NCBI GenBank assembly: GCA_002296965.1
Contig: DBIW01000036.1
Location: forward strand, 107,882 to 171,881
Length of the DNA stretch: 64,000 nucleotides
Direction: 5' to 3'
Origin: Treponema sp. UBA792
Lineage (GTDB): Bacteria; Spirochaetota; Spirochaetia; Treponematales; Treponemataceae
Below are positions 44,686-54,057 of the stretch, piece by piece (position 1 is the first letter of the stretch; the number at the start of each line of letters is the position of its first letter). The notes below the pieces were generated by a model. The model did not search any database, was not told the origin of the DNA, and worked only from the letters and a program-made list of their open reading frames with translations. A program made the position numbers and the translations under genes.

Positions 44686-45330
44686 ATGAGACTGCCCGGA
44701 AAGGAGTACCGAGTAATCTGTCTTTTTCTTCTGCCCCTTCTTTTTATTTCGGCGTCATGTTCGCAGGCTGTTCCTGAGGTCAGGTATGTGTCCGCGTGCC
44801 TGATAGCTGATTATCAGTCTGCGGGAAAAAATCCGGATGTCAGGCTCAGTCTTTTCGTAGAGTCCGCCGGTGATCCGCTTCGTTTCTCCTGTATCGAGGC
44901 TGTGTCTGCGGACGGATACAGGTGGACGGTGAATTCTCCTTCCGCGGCAGGCGGAGAGGACAGAAAGTGGGCCGGATGCGCGAATCTGCGTGTGCCTGAC
45001 GGAATTGATTTTCCGCGCGGAAGCTACACTGTAAGATGCGAGAACGCGGACGGGGAGGAGACCCTCACGTCTTTCTCGCTGGATTATGACGGGCGGTTTC
45101 TTGACGCCGCGGCGGACACGGTGCCGGTCCTTATGGATGAGATGAACGGGCGCAGAAATGTCGCCGTGTTCGGAAAGGACGGAATTCTGATTTATTATGG
45201 AAAGGCCGAAGATGCGTTGTCGTCGCCGGCGGGCATAAAGGGAAAATTCGGCAGGGCCGGATTTTTCAGAAGTGTATGGACTACTTCGGACGGAAATATG
45301 GTTTGCCTTATGCCGCCCGAAAATCTTTAG
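44686..45330 (+). CDS. Lipoprotein of unknown function
   Basis: The protein has 214 residues. The signal peptide ([16 protein letters not shown]) ends with a lipobox ISASC (Cys 25). The rest is beta-rich, with [37 protein letters not shown] and [19 protein letters not shown]. It lies 6 bases after the previous gene and its end runs into the trmB region, so it is in the same operon. It should sit on a membrane facing the periplasm. No family is recognised. Confidence 0.78.
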   Translation: MRLPGKEYRVICLFLLPLLFISASCSQAVPEVRYVSACLIADYQSAGKNPDVRLSLFVESAGDPLRFSCIEAVSADGYRWTVNSPSAAGGEDRKWAGCANLRVPDGIDFPRGSYTVRCENADGEETLTSFSLDYDGRFLDAAADTVPVLMDEMNGRRNVAVFGKDGILIYYGKAEDALSSPAGIKGKFGRAGFFRSVWTTSDGNMVCLMPPENL

Positions 45331-45367
45331 CCGGCGTTCCCAGGCAGGCGCCAGGCGGAAAAATATT

Positions 45368-46141
45368 ATGCGGGAGCTTATGGACAGTTATTTTTCAGAA
45401 GAGACGGACGGAATTACCGAACAGGCGGAGCCGCCGTCGGAAAGCAGGCTCGGTGGAGTCGGACAGGATGAGCGGTTCAGGCGGGAAGTCAAGACTTATG
45501 TGCTGAGAATCGGCCGTATGACGGCTGCCCAGGACCGCGCCTACAGGGAGCTTGCTCCTTCGTGGTGCATTCCCTTTGAGCGCAGGAGCCTCAATTTCAT
45601 AGATGTGTTCGGAAACACGAATCCGATAATCGTCGAGATAGGGTTCGGCATGGGGGATGTGACCGCGGATATCGCCGCGGCAAATCCTGATGTGAATTAT
45701 CTGGGCATAGAAGTGCATAAGCCGGGTGTGGGCAGGCTCCTCGGCGAGATTCAGAGACGTGATCTGAAGAATCTTTATATCATAGAGCATGATGCGATGG
45801 ATGTCCTTGACGAGATGATAGGTGACAGTTCCGTCAACGGCTTTCATATATTTTTCCCCGATCCGTGGCCAAAGAAGCGCCATCACAAGCGTCGTCTTGT
45901 TCAGAGACCGAGAACTGATCTGCTGGCGCGGAAGCTTGCGCCTGGAGGCTATCTTTATTTCGTGACGGACTGGCTTGAGTATGCGGAATTCGCTCTTGAG
46001 GAGCTGAGCGCGACTCCGGGACTTAAAAACCGCTATGACGGTTTCGCCGAGCCGCAGCCGTGGCGCGGAATGACGAAATTCGAGCGCAAGGGACTTACGG
46101 CCGAACGCCCGATAACAGAGCTGTTTTTCGAGAAGATATGA
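45368..46141 (+). CDS. trmB: tRNA (guanine-N7-)-methyltransferase TrmB
   Basis: About 257 residues from ATG 45368 (an ATG at 45380 is also possible). The SAM-binding loop is [20 protein letters not shown], followed by [16 protein letters not shown] and the family mark [20 protein letters not shown]. The end [20 protein letters not shown] is also typical. It methylates G46 of tRNA. The first 50 residues before the core are Glu/Gly-rich and unconserved. Its stop overlaps the ligA start (ATGA). Confidence 0.95.
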   Translation: MRELMDSYFSEETDGITEQAEPPSESRLGGVGQDERFRREVKTYVLRIGRMTAAQDRAYRELAPSWCIPFERRSLNFIDVFGNTNPIIVEIGFGMGDVTADIAAANPDVNYLGIEVHKPGVGRLLGEIQRRDLKNLYIIEHDAMDVLDEMIGDSSVNGFHIFFPDPWPKKRHHKRRLVQRPRTDLLARKLAPGGYLYFVTDWLEYAEFALEELSATPGLKNRYDGFAEPQPWRGMTKFERKGLTAERPITELFFEKI

Positions 46142-48087
46142 GCGGTTTTCTTTTTGATGTGGACGGAATGGCCGCCCCGGACAGAAGGGTGAAGGAGCTT
46201 GAGGCTCTGATAGTCCGCTATCAGAATTCATATTACAACGGAGAGGCCGAGATTTCGGATGCGGAATTTGACTCCCTATGGGACGAGCTGAAGAGACTGA
46301 ATCCGTCGGATCCGCTTCTTTCCCGTGTCGGCGCGGACTCCGGAGATTTTGTGAAGATCCGCCACATAATGCCTATGGGAAGCCAGGAGAAGGCCGCCGA
46401 TCCGCCGGCGTTCCTTGGATGGGCGGAAAGGCATAGATATGATGAGTATCTTGTGGAGTACAAGCTTGACGGAGCCTCGCTGGAGCTTCAGTACGAGCAC
46501 GGAATTCTTGTCCGCGCGGTGACCCGGGGTGACGGCGTTTCCGGCGACGACATAACCCGCAACGCAAGGCGCATGGACGGGGTTGTTCCGCTGATTATGA
46601 TGAACGGAGCCGCCGCGGATTTTACAGGCGGAGTCAGGGGCGAGGTCATAATGAAGAGATCCGTCCTTAGGGAGCATTTTCCGGACAAGGCGAACTGCCG
46701 CAATGCCGCCAACGGTCTTATGAAGCGCAAGGACGGTGACGGCGGAAGGTTCCTCTCTCTTGTTGTCTATGATGCGTTTGATGCGGGCGGCGGCGGTTTC
46801 TTCTCCGATGAGGAGCAGAAGCTGTCATGGCTGTCGTCCTGCGGCTTTTCGGTAGTTCCGATGAGGAGATGCCGTTCGCCTGAAGAAGTGGTGGAATACA
46901 GAGCCTCGGTGATGGAGACGAGAAAGTCTCTTGACTATGACATAGACGGGCTTGTCGTAAAGGAACGCCGGATAGACCCGGATGACGCCAGACGTGCCCG
47001 GCCAGACCGTCAGATCGCATTCAAATTCAGTCTTGAGGAGGCTGTCTCGGTCCTCAGAAAGGTCGAATGGAGCCGCTCCGGAGGGACATATACCCCTGTC
47101 GCCGTCTTTGACGAGGTCGAGCTGAACGGGACTAGGGTTCAGAGGGCGAGCCTGGCGAATCCAGATACGATGCGTGCCCTTGGCGTCAGAATAGGCTCGC
47201 GGATAGTCGTGGTGAAGCGCGGGGAGATAATTCCGAAAATAGAGTCTGTTCTTCCACCGGCGGAAGGCGATGTTACTGAGGAGATCCGTTGTCCGGACAC
47301 CTGCGGAACCTGCGGCGCCGTTCTTGTGGATGAGGGAAGCAGGCTTTTCTGTCCCAACAGGGAATGCCCGGAGCGTGTGCTCCACCAGCTGCTTAAATGG
47401 CAGCAGTGCGCTGACATCCGTGATTTCGGGCAGACGCTGATAGAGTCGATGTTCCGGGACGGAAAGCTGGGCTCCATAACGGATATATATTCCCTGACTG
47501 TCGCGGACCTTGTTCCGTATTTTCTTAACGGTGACGGCGCGGCGGCGGAGAGGCGGTCGCTGGGCGCGGAGAAAGTCTACGCTTCAATCAGAGGCCGAAG
47601 GACTCTCACTCTTCCGGCGTTCATAGCGGGATTTGATATAGACGGTGTGGGTACCGCCAATGCGGAGAAGCTTGTCGCGTCCGGACTTGCAACTCTGGAT
47701 GATATTCTGGCGGCAGACGAGACGCGGATAGCATCCGTCTACGGTTTCGCCGGAAAATCCGCGCATACTATCGTGGAGGGGCTTGCCGAGAATGCGGATG
47801 AGATGAGGCGCCTGGTCTCATCCGGGACGATAACCATATCAGGAGTCTCCGGCGGAAAGCTCGCTGGAATTTCATTCTGCTTTACCGGAGAGCTTAGGAG
47901 CATGAGACGGGCGGAAGCAGAGAGGCTTGTCCGCGGTAACGGCGGAACGGTCAAGTCTTCGGTGACAAGGGAGCTGGGCCGGCTCGTGACCAACGATGTG
48001 GAGAGCGGCTCATCCAAGAACAGGAAGGCAAGGGAGCTCGGAATTCCTGTCATTGACGAGGACGCTTTTCTTGCGATGCTGAGATGA
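46138..48087 (+). CDS. ligA: NAD-dependent DNA ligase
   Basis: 649 residues from ATG 46138, which overlaps the trmB stop. The Ia domain has [20 protein letters not shown]. The adenylated Lys is in [18 protein letters not shown] four-Cys zinc finger follows ([20 protein letters not shown]). Helix-hairpin-helix repeats occupy about 490-570 and a BRCT domain closes the protein ([20 protein letters not shown]). The order and length fit the family, a little shorter than the usual 670. It joins Okazaki fragments and repair nicks using NAD. Confidence 0.96.
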   Translation: MSGFLFDVDGMAAPDRRVKELEALIVRYQNSYYNGEAEISDAEFDSLWDELKRLNPSDPLLSRVGADSGDFVKIRHIMPMGSQEKAADPPAFLGWAERHRYDEYLVEYKLDGASLELQYEHGILVRAVTRGDGVSGDDITRNARRMDGVVPLIMMNGAAADFTGGVRGEVIMKRSVLREHFPDKANCRNAANGLMKRKDGDGGRFLSLVVYDAFDAGGGGFFSDEEQKLSWLSSCGFSVVPMRRCRSPEEVVEYRASVMETRKSLDYDIDGLVVKERRIDPDDARRARPDRQIAFKFSLEEAVSVLRKVEWSRSGGTYTPVAVFDEVELNGTRVQRASLANPDTMRALGVRIGSRIVVVKRGEIIPKIESVLPPAEGDVTEEIRCPDTCGTCGAVLVDEGSRLFCPNRECPERVLHQLLKWQQCADIRDFGQTLIESMFRDGKLGSITDIYSLTVADLVPYFLNGDGAAAERRSLGAEKVYASIRGRRTLTLPAFIAGFDIDGVGTANAEKLVASGLATLDDILAADETRIASVYGFAGKSAHTIVEGLAENADEMRRLVSSGTITISGVSGGKLAGISFCFTGELRSMRRAEAERLVRGNGGTVKSSVTRELGRLVTNDVESGSSKNRKARELGIPVIDEDAFLAMLR

Positions 48088-48704
48088 GATTTTTCCTGCG
48101 CGTCTTTTCGCTTCTTCTGGCGGCAGCAGCTGTCTATACGGCGGCGGGCCTTGTTTCCGTGGTCTCGGTGTTCCGGTCATCTGATGTCGTGGGCGGCCTT
48201 TCCGGGGAGTCGCTGCGTGTCAAGATTTACGGCTCCGGAATGGAGAACGGGACGGCTACGGTGAGCGCGGTGGTGTCTCTTGTGGATTCAAACGGAAACG
48301 AGATGTCCGTGATAGAACGCTCCTGGAGTGGCCTTTACCTGTCGGTCGATTATGCATGTGCGGACATAGGCGGAAGAATATATATGTTCCCGTGCAGGGT
48401 CTACGGCCATACCTCCATGGCTGGACGGAATTCCGCGGACGGAAATGTTTTCCGCGGAAGCTATGGCACCACGCTGGAGAAGTATTTTGACGAGGACGGT
48501 CAGTGCATGCTGCTCGGAGCGGGCTCCGGGCTTTCCGAAAGGAAGGCTCTTTACAGGATCGCGCGTTTCGCCTGCAGAAAAAGATTTCTTCCTGCCTTCT
48601 CACTGGTTTCTGTGCGGACTGTGACTCTTTCGGACTGCATGACCGGTTTCTACTACAGCATCTCTTCATCTCCGGACGGAACGCTCTCTGTCGGAATGCT
48701 CTGA
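48084..48704 (+). CDS. Membrane-anchored or secreted protein of unknown function
   Basis: The protein has 206 residues and starts with ATGA overlap on ligA. A hydrophobic N-terminus (FFLRVFSLLLAAAAVYTAAG) is a signal peptide or anchor. The rest is beta-rich (VVSLVDSNGNEMSVIERSW, IYMFPCRVYGHTS). It contains four Cys, possibly two disulphides if periplasmic. No family is recognised. Its 3' end lies 17 bases from the convergent M23 gene. Confidence 0.75.
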   Translation: MRFFLRVFSLLLAAAAVYTAAGLVSVVSVFRSSDVVGGLSGESLRVKIYGSGMENGTATVSAVVSLVDSNGNEMSVIERSWSGLYLSVDYACADIGGRIYMFPCRVYGHTSMAGRNSADGNVFRGSYGTTLEKYFDEDGQCMLLGAGSGLSERKALYRIARFACRKRFLPAFSLVSVRTVTLSDCMTGFYYSISSSPDGTLSVGML

Positions 48705-48721
48705 GCGGATACCGAGCCGGC

Positions 48722-49708
48722 TCATTCGTTCTGTGCGAATGCGAAATTTCCTGTGAAGAATTCGGGCCTCACTGCGCATCCATTTAGCCTCATCTCCCAG
48801 TGCAGGTGCGGGCCTGTCGCAAGACCGGTGCTTCCGGATTTGCCTATCAGCTCGCCCTGACGCACGGTGTCTCCCTCCTTCACGTTCATCGAGGACAGAT
48901 GGTAGTACAGGCTGTACAGCCCCGGAAGATGCTCTATCACGACGCTGAATCCGGTTGAGATTCTCTCCTCGGCCATCACGACCCTGCCGCCTGCCGTCGC
49001 CTTCACCGGTGTTCCCTCCGGAACCCCGTAGTCGTTTCCGAAATGGACGCCCGTTGATGATTTTCCGTTCGTGTATTCGTATATCCGCCTGTCGCCGAAA
49101 CGCGCGGTGTATCTGTCGGAATCTACAGGAAGCGCGAACGGTGTGGACGCATAGACGTCAGCCGGAACCGAAGTGAACAGTATGTCGTTCAGTTTCTGGA
49201 TTTGGGCCGCACGCTCCGGGCTGTTGTCTGTTTTTATCTGCGAATTTCTGCTGTCAAGAGGCAGCCGCTCTGAGCCGAATTCCCTGGGACGGAACGGAAC
49301 CGCGATCGAGAATTCCTTGGTCTCCTCCCTGGACAGCGATATTGTTACGGACAGTGTGTATTGTCCGTCGTCAAGCCATGTTGACAGCGGAATTCCGCAC
49401 AGGAAATCCTGCCGTCTCGAATTCTTTCCGCACTGATAGAAAACGGCCTGATCTATCCGCTTCTTGTCCTTCATCAGCCTGAGCCATGCATGTCTGTCCT
49501 GCTCGTTCCTGTTTTTTCTGTGTGGCTTCTGGGACAGGAACGACAGCCTGACGAACACCGCGTCTCCCGGCACAATGGAGTCTGTATAGTCTACGGTGAA
49601 GGACATTGTGGCGTCCTGATATTTTGCCTGCGCCGCATGGACGCTTGCTGTTCCAAGCAGCAGAGCCGCTGCCGCGGCGATGATTCTGGATTTTTTTGAT
49701 GCGCTCAT
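48722..49708 (-). CDS. M23-family metallopeptidase (LytM-like)
   Basis: The protein has 328 residues. A signal peptide is present (IIAAAAALLLGTASVHAAQA). A beta-rich region of about 190 residues precedes the peptidase. The catalytic domain has the zinc ligands in GVHFGNDYGVPEGTPVKATA and GPHLHWEM, with YSLYYHLSSMNVKEGDTV and GKSGSTGLATG between. It probably cuts peptidoglycan cross-bridges or activates amidases in the periplasm. It is the last gene of the minus-strand operon that begins at 57195. Confidence 0.9.
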   Translation of the reverse strand: MSASKKSRIIAAAAALLLGTASVHAAQAKYQDATMSFTVDYTDSIVPGDAVFVRLSFLSQKPHRKNRNEQDRHAWLRLMKDKKRIDQAVFYQCGKNSRRQDFLCGIPLSTWLDDGQYTLSVTISLSREETKEFSIAVPFRPREFGSERLPLDSRNSQIKTDNSPERAAQIQKLNDILFTSVPADVYASTPFALPVDSDRYTARFGDRRIYEYTNGKSSTGVHFGNDYGVPEGTPVKATAGGRVVMAEERISTGFSVVIEHLPGLYSLYYHLSSMNVKEGDTVRQGELIGKSGSTGLATGPHLHWEMRLNGCAVRPEFFTGNFAFAQNE

Positions 49709-49757
49709 ATATTCATTCCTGTATGCAAGTTGCTCCGCCCGGTCTCCTCCGTTTCTG

Positions 49758-51902
49758 TCAGGTTCCGGCGCGGTGCGGATTTATCTCCTTTATTATGATC
49801 TGCGGTGTGGTGATTCCGTTGTAGAAATTCCTCGACAGCGAGTAGATTATGTCATAGGATCCGCCCGTTCTTATGTCCTTTCCGAGCCTGTCTCCGCCGC
49901 CCCAGAGCATGGCCGGGAATTTGTATTTTCCGCAGTCGAATGTGAGCTTGAGGTGCTGGGGATTCTTCTTGCCGACTGCCAGCGCGTCGCATAGCGGCAG
50001 ATTCCGTGATATGAACACAAGCTCCGGGTTCCCGCTTCCGTAAGGCTCGAACGTGTCGGTCAGGGATATTATTTCGGGCGTGAGGTATCCGGCCGGAATT
50101 TCGGCGTCAAGCTCCGCCTCCGGCTCCTCATCGGAAAGTTCTATTGAGGGAATCATCGAGTCTATCCGCCTTAGAAATTCATCTGTCCGGTCCTTCCTGA
50201 AGCTGAATCCGGCGGCGCAGTCGTGTCCGCCGTGGTTTATGAAGAAATCTCCGAACCTGTCAAGGAAATCGGTAGCGACAAAACCGCGGCAGCTTCTGAC
50301 GGATCCGACGCATATATCGTCACAGTATGTGGCCGCGAGAGCCGGAATGCCGAATGTCTGCATCAGCTTCGAGGCGAGTATTCCGGTGACTCCCTTGTTT
50401 ATGCCGTCATCTATCACGACGCATAGCTTTCCGCCGTGCGCGCCCACGCTTTTCTGGGCATCGAACCTTATTTTGAATTCGGCTGAGGACACAAGCTCCT
50501 TGCGTTCCTCGTTCAGGCGGACGATATTGTCCGCGAGCATCTCACGTTCTTTCGGATCTCCGGATATGAGCAGCTGCAGCGACAGGTCTGACTGCCCCAT
50601 GCGTCCCGCGGCGTTTAGCGCCGGAATGACTGTCCAGGACAGATCCGTTGAGCCGATGTTTTCGGCGGACACGCGCATTCTGGAGAACAGCTCCGCCAGT
50701 CCCGGCCTTGGACCGTCCTGCTTGATCGACTTTATCCCCGCCCTGACGAAAACCCTGTTCTCGTTTTTCATCGGCATTATGTCGGCGAGAGCAGCAAGGG
50801 CGACAAGCTGCAGATCCCGCCTCTCGGCCTCCGCAGTTTTCCTGTCCCTTGTCCTACCTGTCAGCTCCGAGCAGGTCACGAACAGGTTGTATATACAGTC
50901 CGCCGCAGTCATGTCCTGGCATGAGTATTTTGCCAGCGACGAGCGGGACATTACTGCGCCTATTGTCTTGTCCCTGAACGCCGGGTTCAAGGCCGAAAGC
51001 GCGTCGCGCAGATCATAGAGGCTGAATTCTATTCCTTCTCCGAAGATTCCGCGGAGAAGCGAGGCTGTATGCTTTTTGTCCCAGACATAAATCACCTGTC
51101 CGGCAAGAAATTCCGGCAGCCTTGTGGATGATATGCTCTTTCCTTCCGGCCCGGCATCCTCGTGCAGCGACGAGCGCCGGATCATGTTCCTGACTTTAAT
51201 GCAGTCCACGCTGTAGCCGCCGTCTTCCTTTTGTTCCGCGTACATCAGGCAGATCTCGCTCTTGTACAGCGGATCCGACGTGAATCTGAGGGCGGACACA
51301 AGCTTGAAGGCCACGGCCGCTCCGGATATGTCCTGAAAGGGGTAGGCGGAGCCGGGAATCTTGGGGTTGACTATTACAAGAGCCTCAGGCAGAGTGTCCG
51401 GCGGATTGTGGTGGTCCGTGACGATTACGTCTATTCCGAGCGACGAGGCGTGCGCGATTTCGTCGAAATTCGAGATTCCGCAGTCAACTGTTATTATCAG
51501 AGTTCCGTTCCGCGCGGCGAAATCATCAACGGCCTGAACCGACAGACCGTACGCGTCGTCCGCAAGCGGAAGCCTCCATTCCACGTCCGCTCCCATTGAT
51601 TTCAGCTGCTCGAAAAGTATCGCAGTGCTTGTGATTCCGTCCACGTCGCTGTCGCCGAATATGAGAATTCTCTCGTTCTCATCGACGGCGGACAGAATCC
51701 TGTCGGCAGCATCCTCCATCGAATTCAGGAGGAACGGGCTGTGCTGGAATCTGAGGTCGCTTTCAAGATAGTACAGAATATCTTCGCCGCCGGTGATTCC
51801 CCTGCGGACAAAAATGGACGCAAGCAGCTGGCTCATTCCGTATTTTCCGCATAGAGGACTTATCTGGCTCTTGCTGACCGCCTTCTTTGTCCATTTAGTC
51901 AA
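49758..51902 (-). CDS. recJ: Single-stranded-DNA exonuclease RecJ
   Basis: 714 residues from a TTG at 51902 that overlaps the upstream stop; alignment of the N-terminus (KWTKKAV) with other RecJ starts supports it. The DHH-family motifs are LIFGDSDVDGITSTAI, ITVDCGISNFDEI, VTDHHNPPDTLP and INPKIPGSAYPF-like VNPKIPGSAYPF. The DHHA1 part has NHGGHDCAAGFSFRKDR. The first motif is GDSDVDG where GDYDVDG is usual, a conservative change near the metal site. It degrades 5'-ended single strands in RecFOR repair; recO lies two genes upstream. Confidence 0.95.
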   Translation of the reverse strand: MTKWTKKAVSKSQISPLCGKYGMSQLLASIFVRRGITGGEDILYYLESDLRFQHSPFLLNSMEDAADRILSAVDENERILIFGDSDVDGITSTAILFEQLKSMGADVEWRLPLADDAYGLSVQAVDDFAARNGTLIITVDCGISNFDEIAHASSLGIDVIVTDHHNPPDTLPEALVIVNPKIPGSAYPFQDISGAAVAFKLVSALRFTSDPLYKSEICLMYAEQKEDGGYSVDCIKVRNMIRRSSLHEDAGPEGKSISSTRLPEFLAGQVIYVWDKKHTASLLRGIFGEGIEFSLYDLRDALSALNPAFRDKTIGAVMSRSSLAKYSCQDMTAADCIYNLFVTCSELTGRTRDRKTAEAERRDLQLVALAALADIMPMKNENRVFVRAGIKSIKQDGPRPGLAELFSRMRVSAENIGSTDLSWTVIPALNAAGRMGQSDLSLQLLISGDPKEREMLADNIVRLNEERKELVSSAEFKIRFDAQKSVGAHGGKLCVVIDDGINKGVTGILASKLMQTFGIPALAATYCDDICVGSVRSCRGFVATDFLDRFGDFFINHGGHDCAAGFSFRKDRTDEFLRRIDSMIPSIELSDEEPEAELDAEIPAGYLTPEIISLTDTFEPYGSGNPELVFISRNLPLCDALAVGKKNPQHLKLTFDCGKYKFPAMLWGGGDRLGKDIRTGGSYDIIYSLSRNFYNGITTPQIIIKEINPHRAGT

Positions 51903-53275
51903 TTTGCGTCCGTCCCTTCAGTGATTTTTTTCAGTATCAGCTCTCCGGGGGCGCGCCTTTCGTCGCTGTAAGATACGGCCTGTGATATTCTTTCCATCGC
52001 AGGCTCAAGGCAGCCGCTGTCCCTGCCGAAAACTTCCATCACCGTCTCTCCGGCTCTTACGGCGTCTCCCGTCTTTTTCCTGAATATTATTCCCGCATCA
52101 GGACATACCTGCTCCCCGGCGGTCGCGCGTCCTATTCCGAGCGTTATTCCCGCAAGGCCGATTCCGTATGCGTCCACGGACATGAAGCCGTCCTTCTCCG
52201 CCTTGAATTCGGCGTGGAAACCGGATCTCCGTTTTCCGATCTGCGACATGAGCCTCTCCGGGTTTCCGCCCTGCGCCTCGACGTTGCGGAGGAATCTGTC
52301 AAGCGCGCGTCCGGAAGATACAGCCTCCCGGCACATCTCCCTCGCGGCGGCTGTGTCGGAGGCGATGCCGCCGAGCACGAGCATTTCCGCTCCTAGGGCG
52401 AATGTCTCCTCCATTATATCATCGGGAGCGGTTCCCCTCAGACATTCGACTGATTCCTCGATCTCAAGGAAATTTCCGGTTTTCATGCCGAGCGGAGTGT
52501 CCATGCAGGTCAGAAGGGCTGTGGCCTTTTTTCCTGTGGCGGCAGCCGTGTTCACAAGGAACGATGCGAGTGTCTCCGCGGCCTCCGGTGTCTTCATGAA
52601 CGCGCCGCTTCCGTACTTGACATCGAATACAAGGGCATCTGAGCCTTCCGCAAGTTTCTTTGACAGAATGCTCGCAGTTATAAGAGGAACAGATTCGACT
52701 GTCCCTGTCACGTCGCGCAGGGCGTACATAATTCTGTCCGCAGGCGCTATTTTGTCTGTCTGTCCGGTCATCGCATATCCGTTGTCTGCTATGAGAGCCG
52801 CGAATTCTTCCGGACTCAGGTTCGTGCGGTATCCTTCTATGGACTCAAGCTTGTCAAGCGTGCCGCCTGTGTGTCCAAGCGCGCGTCCGCTCATCATCGG
52901 AACCTGAAGCCCGCATGCCGCGGCGATGGGGGCGAGCGGAATCGATATTTTGTCTCCGACTCCTCCCGTGGAATGTTTGTCGACGAAAGGACCGCACAGA
53001 CCCTCCGTCTCCCTTCCGTGAAGGTTTATTGTGTCTCCGGAGCGGAGCATCGCGTCTGTAAGCAGACCTGTCTCTCCGAATGTCATTCCGTTGAAATATA
53101 CCGCCATAAGCCATGCGGAAATCTGGTAGCGCGGAATGGATCCGTCCGTGCATCCCGCGACAATGAATTCTATCTCCTCCCTTGTGAGAGGTTTCTGTGC
53201 GGTGATTATGTTCCTGCCGTCCGCAGATATGACCGGCTCACCCCGTTTTCTGATTATTATGTCCGTTGCCCTCAT
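51899..53275 (-). CDS. deoA: Thymidine/pyrimidine-nucleoside phosphorylase
   Basis: The protein has 458 residues, a little longer than the usual 430-440. The family signature VDKHSTGGVGDKISIPLAP and SGRALGHTGGTLDKLESIEG are present, with the C-terminal pyrimidine-binding region (AGEQVCPDAGIIFRKKTGD). It cleaves thymidine or uridine with phosphate. DeoA and Pdp subtypes cannot be told apart here. It overlaps recO by 4 bases and recJ by 4 bases, so the operon mixes nucleoside salvage and repair. Confidence 0.92.
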   Translation of the reverse strand: MRATDIIIRKRGEPVISADGRNIITAQKPLTREEIEFIVAGCTDGSIPRYQISAWLMAVYFNGMTFGETGLLTDAMLRSGDTINLHGRETEGLCGPFVDKHSTGGVGDKISIPLAPIAAACGLQVPMMSGRALGHTGGTLDKLESIEGYRTNLSPEEFAALIADNGYAMTGQTDKIAPADRIMYALRDVTGTVESVPLITASILSKKLAEGSDALVFDVKYGSGAFMKTPEAAETLASFLVNTAAATGKKATALLTCMDTPLGMKTGNFLEIEESVECLRGTAPDDIMEETFALGAEMLVLGGIASDTAAAREMCREAVSSGRALDRFLRNVEAQGGNPERLMSQIGKRRSGFHAEFKAEKDGFMSVDAYGIGLAGITLGIGRATAGEQVCPDAGIIFRKKTGDAVRAGETVMEVFGRDSGCLEPAMERISQAVSYSDERRAPGELILKKITEGTDAN

Positions 53276-54039
53276 AGAATTCCGGCTCCTGTCTCTAATG
53301 AATTCAGCCTTGTCTCCGCGCTGCTCTCGGCCAGAAAGAAAAGCATTCTTCGCATCAGCATGAATGTCTCCGTATCAAGGGGAATTTTCCTTGATTCCGC
53401 CGGCGCGAGTCCGGATACCGCCGAAAGATACCTTATTCCTGCCACTGTAAGCGGAAGCGCGCCTGACCCGCCGTCCGCGCAGTCAGGGCAGATAAAGCTG
53501 TTGTCCTGAATATCGAGATATGATACTTCATTGCCGGCAAATTTTCCAGACAAAAACGGTTTTCCGCACCTTCCGCATGACGAGGCGTCCGGCTGTACGC
53601 CCATCAGCTCAAGGTAGCGCCATATAAAGCGGAGAAGTCCCGTCCGCCCCTGAGCCTCATCAGCAATCTCAAGGCCGTCAAGGAATCCGCTGAACAGCTT
53701 CCAGCATTTACCGCTGCTTCCGGCGCATCTTGTCTTTATGACCAGTTCCGCCGCGAGCGAGGCCGCCCACATCTTGAACAGGCTCTTTCCGAACGAGCCG
53801 TGCCATCCGGTGACGTCAAAGTCCGTTATCTTCCTTCCTCCGCCCGTGGAATTCCCGTAGATATAGACTGTTCCTGTATTCCATTGGCATACGGCTGACC
53901 TCATCCTGCTTTTGGGGCCTCCGTACAGCGTGGCGCATATTATCCCGTCCGTCTGAGTGAACAGAGTGACTGATGAGTTGTTCTCTCCGGAGTCTCTTAG
54001 CGAAAGCACCGTCGCCGTTGCGGAAAAATTCCTGTCCAT
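53272..54039 (-). CDS. recO: DNA repair protein RecO
   Basis: The protein has 255 residues. The N-terminal OB fold reads FSATATVLSLRDSGENNSSV and TLFTQTDGIICATLYGG. The helical core contains the Cys4 zinc site (SCGRCGKPF and FICPDCADGG). It loads RecA on single-stranded DNA with RecR and RecF. No clear ribosome binding site is seen at ATG 54039; translation may be coupled to the TPR gene that ends 18 bases upstream. Confidence 0.9.
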   Translation of the reverse strand: MDRNFSATATVLSLRDSGENNSSVTLFTQTDGIICATLYGGPKSRMRSAVCQWNTGTVYIYGNSTGGGRKITDFDVTGWHGSFGKSLFKMWAASLAAELVIKTRCAGSSGKCWKLFSGFLDGLEIADEAQGRTGLLRFIWRYLELMGVQPDASSCGRCGKPFLSGKFAGNEVSYLDIQDNSFICPDCADGGSGALPLTVAGIRYLSAVSGLAPAESRKIPLDTETFMLMRRMLFFLAESSAETRLNSLETGAGIL

Positions 54040-54057
54040 AGGAGATGATATTATATT

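Noticed and set aside
48705..48721. GAGCCGGCTC palindrome as a bidirectional terminator between the convergent genes.
   Set aside because: Only ten bases, no T runs on either side, and it reaches into the M23 stop region.
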